This document shows positions 19,853-29,760 of a DNA stretch of 39,636 nt, in pieces. Under the pieces are notes generated by a model. It searched no databases and was not told where the DNA came from. It worked only from the letters and a program-made list of their open reading frames with translations. A program made the translations under genes and the position numbers. This DNA comes from Methanobacteriota archaeon (GTDB lineage: Archaea > Thermoplasmatota > Poseidoniia > Poseidoniales > Thalassarchaeaceae), in NCBI GenBank assembly GCA_002708695.1, contig PAOZ01000028.1, positions 1 through 39,636 of the forward strand, read 5' to 3'. Positions within the stretch are counted from its first letter, which is position 1, and each line of letters starts with the position of its first letter.

Positions 19853-20224
19853 TTATAGCCAACTAGGTGGTCTACACCACGCGGGCAAATCAGTTGGAGC
19901 GCCTGGACTAGTCAACCCAATGAAGAAAATCATTACAATAATGAAGAATGCAGGGAAAAGAGCAGTCATAGTCAATATCTTTGAATCTGCATCGCCGTAA
20001 AGGTGCATGAAAATTGCAGCGATCATTATGAATTTAGGAATTCCAATACCCCAAAGTATTCCAAAAGTCAATTGTTTTTCTGTTGCACCAATACTCTCAG
20101 CAAAGGCAGAAAGATCTACTCCAACGGCTCCAACCTCAATTGCAGTAAGAATCATCAAACCATAGAAATTCATCCAGTAGGGGTCCTTTCCAAAAATCTT
20201 GTAATGCGCCATATTTCTAATCAC
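19853..20224 (-). CDS. Cytochrome c oxidase subunit IV-like protein (probable start 20212, MAHYKIFG)
   Basis: Small ~3-TM protein (IGIPKFIMIAAIFMHLYGD pattern) directly downstream of CoxIII. Confidence 0.8.
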   Translation of the reverse strand: MIRNMAHYKIFGKDPYWMNFYGLMILTAIEVGAVGVDLSAFAESIGATEKQLTFGILWGIGIPKFIMIAAIFMHLYGDADSKILTMTALFPAFFIIVMIFFIGLTSPGAPTDLPAWCRPPSWL

Positions 20225-20225
20225 C

Positions 20226-21371
20226 TCAATACAGATAGAAGAATGGGAATACTAGTACCCAAACCAAGTCAACAAAGTGCCAGTACAGACCGAAGTACTC
20301 TATCGATACCGCATTCGAAGGTCCGTAACCTCCTCTTAATGCCTTGAAGGTCATGTACGATAAGCCTACCATGCCAGCGAATACGTGGACACCGTGAGTT
20401 CCTGTTGTGACATAGAAAGTCGATGCACTGACGCGAATGTCTGCCATCATCATGCCCCCAGGATGAGCTCCAGATTCCAACATTGCGTAGAGTGCACTGT
20501 CTGTAGGAATATCATGGCCACCATGATATGAGGTGTCGTAGTGGTAGTTTGTGTATGCATTGGCATGAATTGTATAGCCTTCAGCGAAGAGTGACTTAAT
20601 TTCGGAATGTCCATGATTTAGATCCGTTAGTGGACCTGGTGTGGGGAATCCAACGAACCACTCAATCAATTTGAGTGTTAGGAAGAGAGTTGCTAGGAAG
20701 AGGGTTGAACCGAGGTAAATTCCAACCTTTCGGCTACGGTGTGCATCCACATTTGCTGTCTCGATGTCATACTTCTTTGCATATTTCTTATTACTCATCT
20801 TTGCAGTCTTAAGGGCTAGCACGATTGTGAACGATGAAACGATTAGTGCAAAGGTGTTTACTGCTCCTGGTGCGAGGTGGAACCAACTGCTTGCAATAAG
20901 GTGCGCAGCAGGTTCAAAACAGTTTACAGTGGTCCCTTCTACCCATTCACCCGAAAGGAAAACATCCTCACAGTTAGGTATTCCAAGGCGATATCGAATG
21001 TAGGTGCTGAACAAACTTGTAAACACCATCATCTCAGACATTAAGAAAATCCACATTGCTACTTTACGTAGGTCGATATTTCGGAATGGAGCTCCTACAC
21101 CTTGAGGTTCATATACTCCATCGAATGACATATCTTGACGCCACCAAATGATTAGCCCAATTGTAATGATGATGAATCCTAGCATTACTCCAGCCATGGA
21201 GCTAATATTTTCCAATCCACCCATTACGAAGATGTTCGCAAATGCATAGAGAAATACTCCAAATCCAATACTCATTACCAATGGTGCAAATGAATTGTGA
21301 GGTGCTCCATGACTCCAATCGTGTGGCCCCCAAGGCTCTATGTGATGTTCATGTCCATGATCTCCGCTCAA
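20226..21371 (-). CDS. coxC: Cytochrome c oxidase subunit III
   Basis: KVAMWIFLMSEMMVFTSLFSTYI, TTGTHGVHVFAGMVGL, YFGLYWHFVDLVWVLVFPFFYL. Confidence 0.95.
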   Translation of the reverse strand: MSGDHGHEHHIEPWGPHDWSHGAPHNSFAPLVMSIGFGVFLYAFANIFVMGGLENISSMAGVMLGFIIITIGLIIWWRQDMSFDGVYEPQGVGAPFRNIDLRKVAMWIFLMSEMMVFTSLFSTYIRYRLGIPNCEDVFLSGEWVEGTTVNCFEPAAHLIASSWFHLAPGAVNTFALIVSSFTIVLALKTAKMSNKKYAKKYDIETANVDAHRSRKVGIYLGSTLFLATLFLTLKLIEWFVGFPTPGPLTDLNHGHSEIKSLFAEGYTIHANAYTNYHYDTSYHGGHDIPTDSALYAMLESGAHPGGMMMADIRVSASTFYVTTGTHGVHVFAGMVGLSYMTFKALRGGYGPSNAVSIEYFGLYWHFVDLVWVLVFPFFYLY

Positions 21372-23758
21372 TGACTCACCTCCGAATCATCTTCAGGAAC
21401 CATTAATCCGGCAAACCATTTTGTAAATCCTCCTGGTTCCGATTCATGATATTCGTTGGCATCATGTAGAACTGGTAGGTTGTGAGGATCGAATGACGGT
21501 GTAGGGGGTGGAGAGGTACACATCCATTCAAACGACCATCCTCCCCAAGGATCTGCAGGAGCTTTTTTACCAGAAATTATTGTCTTAATCATATTTCCAA
21601 TAAGAATGAAATTAGAAAAGAAGAATAGGAAAGCAGAGACTGAAATGAATAAATTCCAATCAGCCATTTCTGCAGGGATGTTTGTGTATTCGTCTACACT
21701 TACAAACCAAGTGTGATGTCTTCTGGCCATACCCATTACTCCGAGTTTGTGCATTGGCCAGAAAATTCCATTAAAGGAAATAAATGCAGTTAGGAAGTGA
21801 AGTAATCCCCATTTTTCATCCATCATTTTACCCGACATTTTCGGGAACCAGTAGTATATTCCTGAGAACATCCCGAAGACAGTACCTCCAACGAATACAT
21901 AGTGGAAATGTGCTACTACGAAGTATGTCTCATGTAGGTGGGTATCCATAGCTAATGAAGGGAAGAACATACCACTAATTCCTCCTAGAGTGAAAGTAAC
22001 CAAGAACCCTAATGCCCAAAGAGTATGTGTTCGATATATTAGAGATCCTTTATGCATGGTCTTCAGCCAATTGAATATTTTTATTCCAGTTGGAACAGCA
22101 ACCAACATTGTTGTTAGCATAGTTACAAATCTTAGAGTAGGAGACATTCCAGAAGTAAACATATGATGACCATACACAATGAATGCTACAATGCCAATAC
22201 CTGCCATAGCATAAACCATTGAGCGGTAACCAAATACAGAACGTCTAGCCGAAGTGGCAATTACTTCAGATATAATTCCAAATGCAGGTACAATTACCAC
22301 ATAGACTTCTGGATGGCCGAAATACCAGAATAAGTGACTCCAAAGCAAAGGGTCACCTCCCGAAGCCACATAATAGAAAGCAGTACCAATAGTACGATCT
22401 AGGTATACTTGAATCAATCCAACTCCCCAAGCAGGTATGGAAATGAATAGCATTAGGTTGGCTACAAAAATAGACCATGTGAATAGTGGCATTTGCATCC
22501 AACCCATTGTAGGGGCTCTCATTGCACAAATTGTGGTAAGGAAGTTAATTCCAGTTAAGGTAGATGAAGCAACCAACATTATTTGTCCTGCTACCCACAT
22601 TGTTGTACCTGTGTGTGCTGTTTCCGAAACAATATATGGTGCATAACCTGTCCATCCAGTGTCTGCAGCAGCACCACTAAAAATGCCTGTGAAGATGAGT
22701 AAAGCACCTACAGGTTGAAGCCAAAATGACATTGCATTGATTCTTGGAAGTGCCAAATCAGCAGCACCTATTTGCAATGGAATTAACCAATTCGCAAATC
22801 CGTTAATTAATGGCATAGCTGCAAGGAAAATCATTACCGTCCCATGCATTGTAAAGAATTGATTGTATTGATCCTGAGTTAAGAAATCATTACCTGGAAC
22901 TGCAAGTTGAACTCGAATAATCATTGCCATTATTCCACCAATTCCTAGGAAGAAGAAACCAGCTAGGAAGTAAAGAGTACCCACCTTTTTATGATCTGTA
23001 GTTGTTAACCATCCAGTAATCCAAGGTGCGAAAGACTCCCAATTAAATCCATCAGGATTTGCCCGATAAAAAGTATAGAGGAGAACTGCACCTAGTAGTA
23101 CTCCTGAGACGATAATCAGAGTAGCAAGTACCACAAATGGGTCTGCCGGTTCAAGAGGTTCAGCGACTATACCTGAAGAAGGCCCTGAAACTGAAACAGA
23201 CATCGTATTCCATTTATCATCAGCAGAAGCAGCCCCATCTCCATTAACTGAATTTACGGCTAGATTAAATGTAGTTGAACCACTTTCTGGAGAAGTCCAA
23301 TTGACTGTCCATGAAGTAAAGTCGTTACCACTTGTAATAGGTTCTCCACCAGCTTCAACTGAATCATGAATCCCATTATTGTCTTCATCATCATCGATTC
23401 CATTGTGAACTGCCTCTCCATTTTCTATCTTGACCCTCTCGTCTACGGCAGCTAGAGTTCCAGATGAAACTGCGAGATTGAATCCCCCTAAATTAAATGG
23501 AGCAGCATCAGTTCCAGACGGGCCTCCTGTGAATGATACAGTTAGGGTGTATGTTGTACTAGCATTGAATGTGCTTGGAAGACCTGTAATGGATGGAGTA
23601 ACTCCCGAATCAGGAATGGCTCCATGGCAAATACAACCCTTTTCAGATTGTCCAGCGATTCCTGAAGGCAGAGAATCTGCTTCTGGTGCTAAATTTAATG
23701 CAAGCCCGATAATGACGAATATTGCAAAAGTCTGAATTAATGACCTTTTATTCATCAT
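21368..23758 (-). CDS. coxA: Cytochrome c oxidase subunit I (A-type) with N-terminal extracytoplasmic extension
   Basis: TTDHKKVGTLYFLAGFFF, MHGTVMIFLAAMPL, LFWYFGHPEVYVVIVPAFGIISE, YGHHMFTSGM, HDTYFV-type HETYFVVAHFHYVFVGG; preceded by ~230 aa signal peptide plus domain containing KGCICHG. Confidence 0.97.
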   Translation of the reverse strand: MMNKRSLIQTFAIFVIIGLALNLAPEADSLPSGIAGQSEKGCICHGAIPDSGVTPSITGLPSTFNASTTYTLTVSFTGGPSGTDAAPFNLGGFNLAVSSGTLAAVDERVKIENGEAVHNGIDDDEDNNGIHDSVEAGGEPITSGNDFTSWTVNWTSPESGSTTFNLAVNSVNGDGAASADDKWNTMSVSVSGPSSGIVAEPLEPADPFVVLATLIIVSGVLLGAVLLYTFYRANPDGFNWESFAPWITGWLTTTDHKKVGTLYFLAGFFFLGIGGIMAMIIRVQLAVPGNDFLTQDQYNQFFTMHGTVMIFLAAMPLINGFANWLIPLQIGAADLALPRINAMSFWLQPVGALLIFTGIFSGAAADTGWTGYAPYIVSETAHTGTTMWVAGQIMLVASSTLTGINFLTTICAMRAPTMGWMQMPLFTWSIFVANLMLFISIPAWGVGLIQVYLDRTIGTAFYYVASGGDPLLWSHLFWYFGHPEVYVVIVPAFGIISEVIATSARRSVFGYRSMVYAMAGIGIVAFIVYGHHMFTSGMSPTLRFVTMLTTMLVAVPTGIKIFNWLKTMHKGSLIYRTHTLWALGFLVTFTLGGISGMFFPSLAMDTHLHETYFVVAHFHYVFVGGTVFGMFSGIYYWFPKMSGKMMDEKWGLLHFLTAFISFNGIFWPMHKLGVMGMARRHHTWFVSVDEYTNIPAEMADWNLFISVSAFLFFFSNFILIGNMIKTIISGKKAPADPWGGWSFEWMCTSPPPTPSFDPHNLPVLHDANEYHESEPGGFTKWFAGLMVPEDDSEVSH

Positions 23759-23767
23759 TTTCTCACC

Positions 23768-24490
23768 TCAATTAACAACCGTTACTATTGCAGACATGTA
23801 AGCATGATTATCACCACAATATTCGGTACAAAGAATTAGTGAAGACTCACCTTGATCTCCTCCACAATTTGATGTTTCACAAGTAGGAGCAATCCACATA
23901 GCAGTTTCTAATCCAGGAACTGTATCTTCCTTAACACCAAATTTCACGAACCAAGGTGCATGAGTCACATCTTCTGAAGTTAGATTAGCGAGGTAATATT
24001 CACCCTGTTTTAATTTCAAAACAGGAACCATTGTTCCATTAAGATCTTGATATTCAGAAGAGTCACAAATTTCAGCATCTAAATTTCCACAGTCAAAAAT
24101 CCAAAACCATTGTTGTCCAATAATTGAAATTGTATGATAGCATTTGTTTGGATCGTGCCCATCGGTGCCGCATTCTAGTCCATACTTGCTGTCAGGGTCA
24201 TCAGGATCTGCCCAAACCTCGTTAATTGGCCCCCATGAATAATAGGTAAGCCAAACAATTAGGATAAATGGAACAATTGTCCAAGCGAGTTCTAATTTCA
24301 GGTCGTCATTATGTTTGGGAAACACACCAACTTTGATTCCATCGATGTCTTCCCAATCATCATCTCCGTCTTTAGATCGATAAACAAGTGAATGGTGTGC
24401 AAGCCAAAGAAAGGTGAATGCTCCAACGATAGCGGACCACATTTCATAGTGGTTCCAAAGCCCATCAAATGTCGCACTGGCTATACCCAT
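23768..24490 (-). CDS. coxB: Cytochrome c oxidase subunit II
   Basis: CuA ligands H in DVTHAPWFVKFGVKEDTVPG and CTEYCGDNHAYM; N-terminal TM hairpin; GQQWFWIF. Confidence 0.95.
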   Translation of the reverse strand: MGIASATFDGLWNHYEMWSAIVGAFTFLWLAHHSLVYRSKDGDDDWEDIDGIKVGVFPKHNDDLKLELAWTIVPFILIVWLTYYSWGPINEVWADPDDPDSKYGLECGTDGHDPNKCYHTISIIGQQWFWIFDCGNLDAEICDSSEYQDLNGTMVPVLKLKQGEYYLANLTSEDVTHAPWFVKFGVKEDTVPGLETAMWIAPTCETSNCGGDQGESSLILCTEYCGDNHAYMSAIVTVVN

Positions 24491-24728
24491 CTCTAGCCCC
24501 TAGCCTGTTCGTTTAGACTCCCGTTGATAAGCATTCGTGGTTCAGTTCGTAAGAATTACTTGACTGATAATAATGAGATAATGTCAATTGTTTGAAATTA
24601 TGGGTCAAAATTTTTGAAACATGTATTTAATAGATAAACTTCCTTTATTTGTCTTTATTCGGGGGCTTCTATGTTGCAATATCTATTGTGTTTTTTTGAA
24701 TCTCATCTTCTTAGGGGAGTGTTTTCAG

Positions 24729-25232
24729 GTGCCGAATAGATATGAACGCCGAATTAAAATTAGTTTCACATCTTCCTTATTTCATTCTGCCAGAGCTCTT
24801 GCTCAAGCTAGATTTCGAAATAGACATCCAGTTAATGGAGGATCCGGATGCCCGGTAATCGTTGAAGGGAGAAGAGACATGGAGACATTGAGAGCATTGG
24901 GATTTGAAGGGCCGATTGAACTTGTGAACAGAGGATGGGGTCAAAGTAGGTTAATTGCGCATTTATACGATTTATACGGACGCAAAAATCCCGTTGATGG
25001 TGGCCCTGCTGTTATGTTAATGATGGATTGGGATAGAACCGGCATCAAAATCCATCAAAATTTACTTGGTAGAATGAGAAGTTTAGACATGATGATTGAT
25101 GAATCAACGAGGAAGACATTGATGCGTACGGTGGAATTGAAAGCACCTACAATAGAAGGTCTGAAGAATTTAGTTGATGATTTAGTTCCTCTAATTAATT
25201 TAGAAGACCCACCTTCAGATATTGTATTCTGA
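24729..25232 (+). CDS. Small stand-alone TOPRIM-domain protein
   Basis: Track ORF 24621..25232; GTG at 24729 a plausible start. GCPVIVEGRRDMETLRALGFEGPIELVNRGW...AVMLMMDWDRTGIKI matches TOPRIM E and DxD-type motifs. Confidence 0.8.
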   Translation: MPNRYERRIKISFTSSLFHSARALAQARFRNRHPVNGGSGCPVIVEGRRDMETLRALGFEGPIELVNRGWGQSRLIAHLYDLYGRKNPVDGGPAVMLMMDWDRTGIKIHQNLLGRMRSLDMMIDESTRKTLMRTVELKAPTIEGLKNLVDDLVPLINLEDPPSDIVF

Positions 25233-25238
25233 ATTTAA

Positions 25239-28106
25239 TTATATTATCCTAACAATTATTGGAAACGAGATATTAGCTTGCATATTGTCTCGAATTCTTT
25301 CTATTTCGGTTACTCGATATGATAATTGTTCATGCAAGGATCGAATTATTCCTCGTTTCATCCTTAACCAACGAGGATCTACCATTTCACCTTTCAACAT
25401 AGAATTCCATTCAGCTTTCCGAATTTGTTCTTCTTCTGATTCAATTCTACTCATCCAAGCTTGATGAGAATTTTCTGTCAGTTCGGTTAGTAAGGGCAAT
25501 AGTCTCATCCGTTCTTGATTTAGAAGAGCGGTATGAATTTGAGTCCTTGCCGATTCAATAGTTTCTTTTTCGTCAGATGTTAATAGAGTTCGAATGGGCT
25601 CGGAATCAGATTTAGACCATGGATTTCGGATAATTTCTTCTATTGGTTTCCCATGCTTATCCAACGCCAACCATCTTCTGATTCTCGATTCTCTTAAGCC
25701 ATGAATTCTCCATTCTACAGCAATGAAGAATTTAGCCTTCGATGGAATGGCATCAATGCGAATATTTTCTGCAATTAAATCACAGCCCGAAATTCCTTCA
25801 GCAAAGTTTCTTTTTTGATTTGAAGAAACTGCTAGATGAACGAGAGGATGCCATGGAGATAGAAATTCCACCTCATTTCGTTGTCTAGCTACATTATTCT
25901 CATATGTTGCTTCAATCCAATGAGGTCCTGATGTTGTATTCATCCGATTCAATAAATCCATCCATTTTGAACTGCCTTTGTCAAAAGCGATACAAGATTC
26001 TATCATTTTCTTCGACATTTGAATCATGACAGTATCCTTTGAGTTGCCAAAAAGTTCCCCATTATTTTCAATAATCCAAGATTCAAGAATTGAGTTAATT
26101 GCAGCAGAATCTAATCCTAATTCACGTTCTAAAACATCATCCCTAACTGCCTGTACTCCTGGATCTTCACCAATTGCCATTCTTTCTTTCAGTGCTGCTT
26201 CTTCGGTCCAACCATTCCTTGAATTTAGCAAATCTTCTACATCATCATCATGAATTTCTCTGTATGTGTCTAAATCTACAATCTTATATCCTGTAGTTAA
26301 ATCATGTCTAATTGCATCTCTAGCAATTTCTTTTGCTGCAAGAATCTTCATTGCTTTTCCAAGCATTGGATCTACCATACCTAAAGATGATTCAAAAATA
26401 TGAATTCGATGCAATAAACGACCTAGTATTGCCGCATCAATTGTCCCTTCCACACATAAATTTGCAATTTGTATAGTTGGGCTTGTTTGGCCATATCGAT
26501 CTAATCTGCCTATTCGTTGTTCTAATTTCATTGGATTCCAAGGGAGGTCATAATTTACTAAACGATGACAATGTTGTTGATCTAATCCTTCGCTTCCAAC
26601 TTCACTACTCAATAAGATATTGATATCACCTTGAGCAAATCTAGCACGAATTTGATCTCTTTCTAACATGGGTGTTTTTCCAGTCAAAACTTCGACTATA
26701 AATCCATCATTCTGTAGATTATGTTTTAGATGATTTAATGTTCCGTGGAATTGTGAAAATAATAATACTCCTCCATCATTATAATCTAAAGTATCATGTA
26801 ACCATGCTCGCAATGCATCTAATTTAGTATCTTTATCTCCTAAATTTTCAGCAGCTTCAATCAATCCTTTTTTGTTGCCTAATCGATTAATTAATCTCCG
26901 AGTAATTTCATCATGTTCATCTGTTTGTTCTTGTAGTTCTTCTCTAACTTCATCAATCTTTCCAAGTACATGTTTTGCATATGCTGGAAGACATGAAGAA
27001 GCCATTCTTTCTGGAATAACAGATGCCCAATCAAATTTACCATCAGGGTTTTTTATTCGTTGCAATGTTTGCGACCAACGTCTAGCAGCATTGTATAAGT
27101 TCCATTCTGCTTCTGTTAAAACGACTTGCAAAATAATGGGAACTCTTTGCGCGAGAACCAAATCAAGATCTTTTCTTCTAGTACGGACCAACATATCATT
27201 CAAAGGCCTCATTTCTCGTAGTAAATTGATGACTTTTTTCCTCACGACTCCCGACTCTTCAGAAACATCATCAATCAATGCTCTAATTTCTGTTAATCTA
27301 GGATCATCTGTTAATGATGTTGTATGTAATAATCGATTAATTTCTAATCGAATATTTTCTAAATCAATTGGATCACTAGAAATTATGTCTATGGTTCGAT
27401 GAATAGAAGCAGTGGGGCTCATAGTATTGTAATATGCAGTAATATTCGGCCATCTATCTGGGGCTATGAGAGATAATAGAACGTAGAGGTCTTCACTTTG
27501 AAGATTAACTGGAGTAGCAGTGAGTAACATTTTCCATTTTGAATTAAGTAATAGCATTTGAATGCCATCATGAAGACGAGATTTGGGATTTCTTGCATGA
27601 TGAGCTTCATCCATTATTGTCAGCATTAAATTGAGATTACGATCAATCAATGAATCTAAGATTTCAGCTCTGCGTAAGATGCCATGGCTCACAATTACTA
27701 CTGCTTCATCACCATCTTCTAGTCTATCTAAAACCATCAGAAATTCTGAGCACGATTTTGGTGTGATTGCATCAATCTCGACTCTGTGATGTAATTCTTG
27801 CTTCCATTTCGTTCTTAGTCCGCCGGGACAAACGATTAGTACTCCTCCTCTTTCTCCTCTTGATTGTAATTCTCTGATTGCAATTATTGCGGAAATGGTT
27901 TTTCCTAATCCTACTTCATCAGCAACCAAAACACCTCCCCAAGGACCAGCGAGCATCCTAGCAATGGGAAGATGTTGATGTGGTTGATCATCCCATTTTC
28001 CAAAATTCATTGATAATGATTGATCAGATGCGGGTAATTTCATTTCCATTTCTGATTGAATCATTCTCCATGTCGATGGCAAATGACTTGAATTTTTGAG
28101 GGTCAT
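25239..28106 (-). CDS. SNF2-family (RapA/HepA-like) helicase
   Basis: VADEVGLGKTISAI, VIVSHGIL, IMDEAHHARNPKSR, LLTATPVN, LLFSQFHGTLNHL, LLSSEVGSEGLDQQHCHRLVNYDLPWNPMKLEQRIGRLDRYGQ. Confidence 0.93.
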   Translation of the reverse strand: MTLKNSSHLPSTWRMIQSEMEMKLPASDQSLSMNFGKWDDQPHQHLPIARMLAGPWGGVLVADEVGLGKTISAIIAIRELQSRGERGGVLIVCPGGLRTKWKQELHHRVEIDAITPKSCSEFLMVLDRLEDGDEAVVIVSHGILRRAEILDSLIDRNLNLMLTIMDEAHHARNPKSRLHDGIQMLLLNSKWKMLLTATPVNLQSEDLYVLLSLIAPDRWPNITAYYNTMSPTASIHRTIDIISSDPIDLENIRLEINRLLHTTSLTDDPRLTEIRALIDDVSEESGVVRKKVINLLREMRPLNDMLVRTRRKDLDLVLAQRVPIILQVVLTEAEWNLYNAARRWSQTLQRIKNPDGKFDWASVIPERMASSCLPAYAKHVLGKIDEVREELQEQTDEHDEITRRLINRLGNKKGLIEAAENLGDKDTKLDALRAWLHDTLDYNDGGVLLFSQFHGTLNHLKHNLQNDGFIVEVLTGKTPMLERDQIRARFAQGDINILLSSEVGSEGLDQQHCHRLVNYDLPWNPMKLEQRIGRLDRYGQTSPTIQIANLCVEGTIDAAILGRLLHRIHIFESSLGMVDPMLGKAMKILAAKEIARDAIRHDLTTGYKIVDLDTYREIHDDDVEDLLNSRNGWTEEAALKERMAIGEDPGVQAVRDDVLERELGLDSAAINSILESWIIENNGELFGNSKDTVMIQMSKKMIESCIAFDKGSSKWMDLLNRMNTTSGPHWIEATYENNVARQRNEVEFLSPWHPLVHLAVSSNQKRNFAEGISGCDLIAENIRIDAIPSKAKFFIAVEWRIHGLRESRIRRWLALDKHGKPIEEIIRNPWSKSDSEPIRTLLTSDEKETIESARTQIHTALLNQERMRLLPLLTELTENSHQAWMSRIESEEEQIRKAEWNSMLKGEMVDPRWLRMKRGIIRSLHEQLSYRVTEIERIRDNMQANISFPIIVRII

Positions 28107-28143
28107 AGAATATAACCTCCTAGATGAGGGGTTTTTAATCGAA

Positions 28144-28599
28144 CTATACTATGTCTTTTGGAATACCTATCCAAGTATTCTTTACAGTATTCAATACCAT
28201 ATGCGTATGTGAACGCTCTATTCCATCTAGAGAAAGTACAGTTTTTGTAAAATTGTTTAGATCTTCCCTGTCTCTTGCTAAAGCTACAACCATTGAATCG
28301 TAATCTCCAGTGACATCGTAAACAGACACAACTCTCGGATCCTCTGCAATCTTTCCTTGAATTTCTAACAATCGCCCTTTTTCTATTCTGATTCCAACAA
28401 CGACTGTCATCCTCCAACCGATTTTTTCGGGATTTAATCGAATTGAGTAACCTTCGATAATTCCTAATTTTTCCATTCTCTTGATTCGATTGCTCACTGT
28501 ACCTTGTGATACGCCAACCATTTCTGCAACTGTTCTGTTCGATATGGTAGCATTTGTGAATAGTATGGTCAATATGGCCCGGTCCGTCACATCGAGCAT
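28144..28599 (-). CDS. Lrp/AsnC family transcriptional regulator
   Basis: N-terminal HTH (DRAILTILFTNATISNRTVAEMVGVSQGTVSNRIKRMEKLGIIEGY) and RAM-like domain (VVSVYDVTGDYDSMVVALARDREDL). Confidence 0.93.
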   Translation of the reverse strand: MLDVTDRAILTILFTNATISNRTVAEMVGVSQGTVSNRIKRMEKLGIIEGYSIRLNPEKIGWRMTVVVGIRIEKGRLLEIQGKIAEDPRVVSVYDVTGDYDSMVVALARDREDLNNFTKTVLSLDGIERSHTHMVLNTVKNTWIGIPKDIV

Positions 28600-28656
28600 G
28601 CCGCATCTCCCTTCGGGAAATCGCAGTCAAGTCCGCCGCTCTTGAAGTTTGCACAT

Positions 28657-29760
28657 TTAAGATTCTTCAGCATCCTTTTTTTTGTCTAAATTCGATTCTG
28701 GAAAGACCACATCTAAAATCCATCTTTCGTGTCCATCAACTTCTAATCGAATTGTGCATGGGGTGATTTCCCCCCCTTTTTCGGTTTTTCGAATTTTTAT
28801 TTTCTTACTTGTTTTTGGCGATATTTCTTGTGGTATCTCATGATTCGAACACCTCCAGAAACCATTTCCTTCAATGGTAATTTCTCTAATGGCTGCATTT
28901 TTTGTGGTTATTTCTATGAAATATTCTGTAAATTCGTCACCTTTTTTTGATTTATTCATTATCAGCGGTCTAATTATAGGCATATCTTGTTGCCTTTTTG
29001 TTTCTGATTGAATTACTAGAATACTTCCAATAATTCCTGAGAAAACTAGAATCATAGAAATTGCAATATTTTTTCCATTTTCTTCAACTGGTTGAAAAAT
29101 TATTTCCGAACTTCCTGCTCCATGTATTTCTTTTGAATCCAGAGAAATTAATGATGCCACTGCAATCAAATCTTCATCTCCAATGTTCCAACTTGTCATG
29201 GTTTCTTTTTCGATTTGGTGAATCCATTGATTTTCCGCCCCCTTTGTCCGATTAATATTGGAGTCCCATGCATGATAGCATACTACATTTGATTCCGTAG
29301 GTCCAATAGGATGTTCTGAAACTGGAACTATCTTTTTCAATAATAACCATTGCAAGACAACTGTTTGTTCTAATTCATTTTCTAGTGTATTTTTTGCTTC
29401 TAAGGTCACGCTACCATCATTATTTTGTTTTACATCCATTTCCAAATGAATACTTTCTAGATGGTTCGGTATATTTTCACTTGATTTATTCCAATAAATA
29501 CCTTGAATAAAAATATCTCCATTTTTAGCATTTAGATCTTCAGCTCGTTCATTTGCAGCGCTAATATGTAAAGAATGATTTGAATCGGTATACCAAATTA
29601 CTAACTCCATTTCTTCGTTTAATACGCCGGAAAAAACACTCTCCGGAATCACTTCCACAGAGGGAGTATTTTCGTCCACAAAAACTTCTACAATTGGCAC
29701 AGCACCAGTAATTGGAATCGTAATAATGCAAAGAGAAAGTAATACTCCTAATGCTCTCAT
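28657..29760 (-). CDS. Secreted/membrane protein of unknown function
   Basis: Track ORF 28657..29853; start MRALGVLLSLCIITIPITGAVP at 29760 gives a signal peptide and a 4-bp overlap with the upstream gene; one TM (IAISMILVFSGIIGSILVI). Confidence 0.75.
   Translation of the reverse strand: MRALGVLLSLCIITIPITGAVPIVEVFVDENTPSVEVIPESVFSGVLNEEMELVIWYTDSNHSLHISAANERAEDLNAKNGDIFIQGIYWNKSSENIPNHLESIHLEMDVKQNNDGSVTLEAKNTLENELEQTVVLQWLLLKKIVPVSEHPIGPTESNVVCYHAWDSNINRTKGAENQWIHQIEKETMTSWNIGDEDLIAVASLISLDSKEIHGAGSSEIIFQPVEENGKNIAISMILVFSGIIGSILVIQSETKRQQDMPIIRPLIMNKSKKGDEFTEYFIEITTKNAAIREITIEGNGFWRCSNHEIPQEISPKTSKKIKIRKTEKGGEITPCTIRLEVDGHERWILDVVFPESNLDKKKDAEES

Noticed and set aside
24729-28106. Possible phage-defence module (SNF2 helicase plus TOPRIM)
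   Set aside because: No methyltransferase, nuclease, DrmA/DrmB-type or other defence partner nearby; neighbours are housekeeping genes, so a defence claim is unsupported.
28103-28654. 183-aa minus-strand ORF overlapping the Lrp/AsnC gene
   Set aside because: Out-of-frame Arg/Cys/Ser-rich translation with no domain; the 28144..28599 frame is a clear Lrp/AsnC protein.
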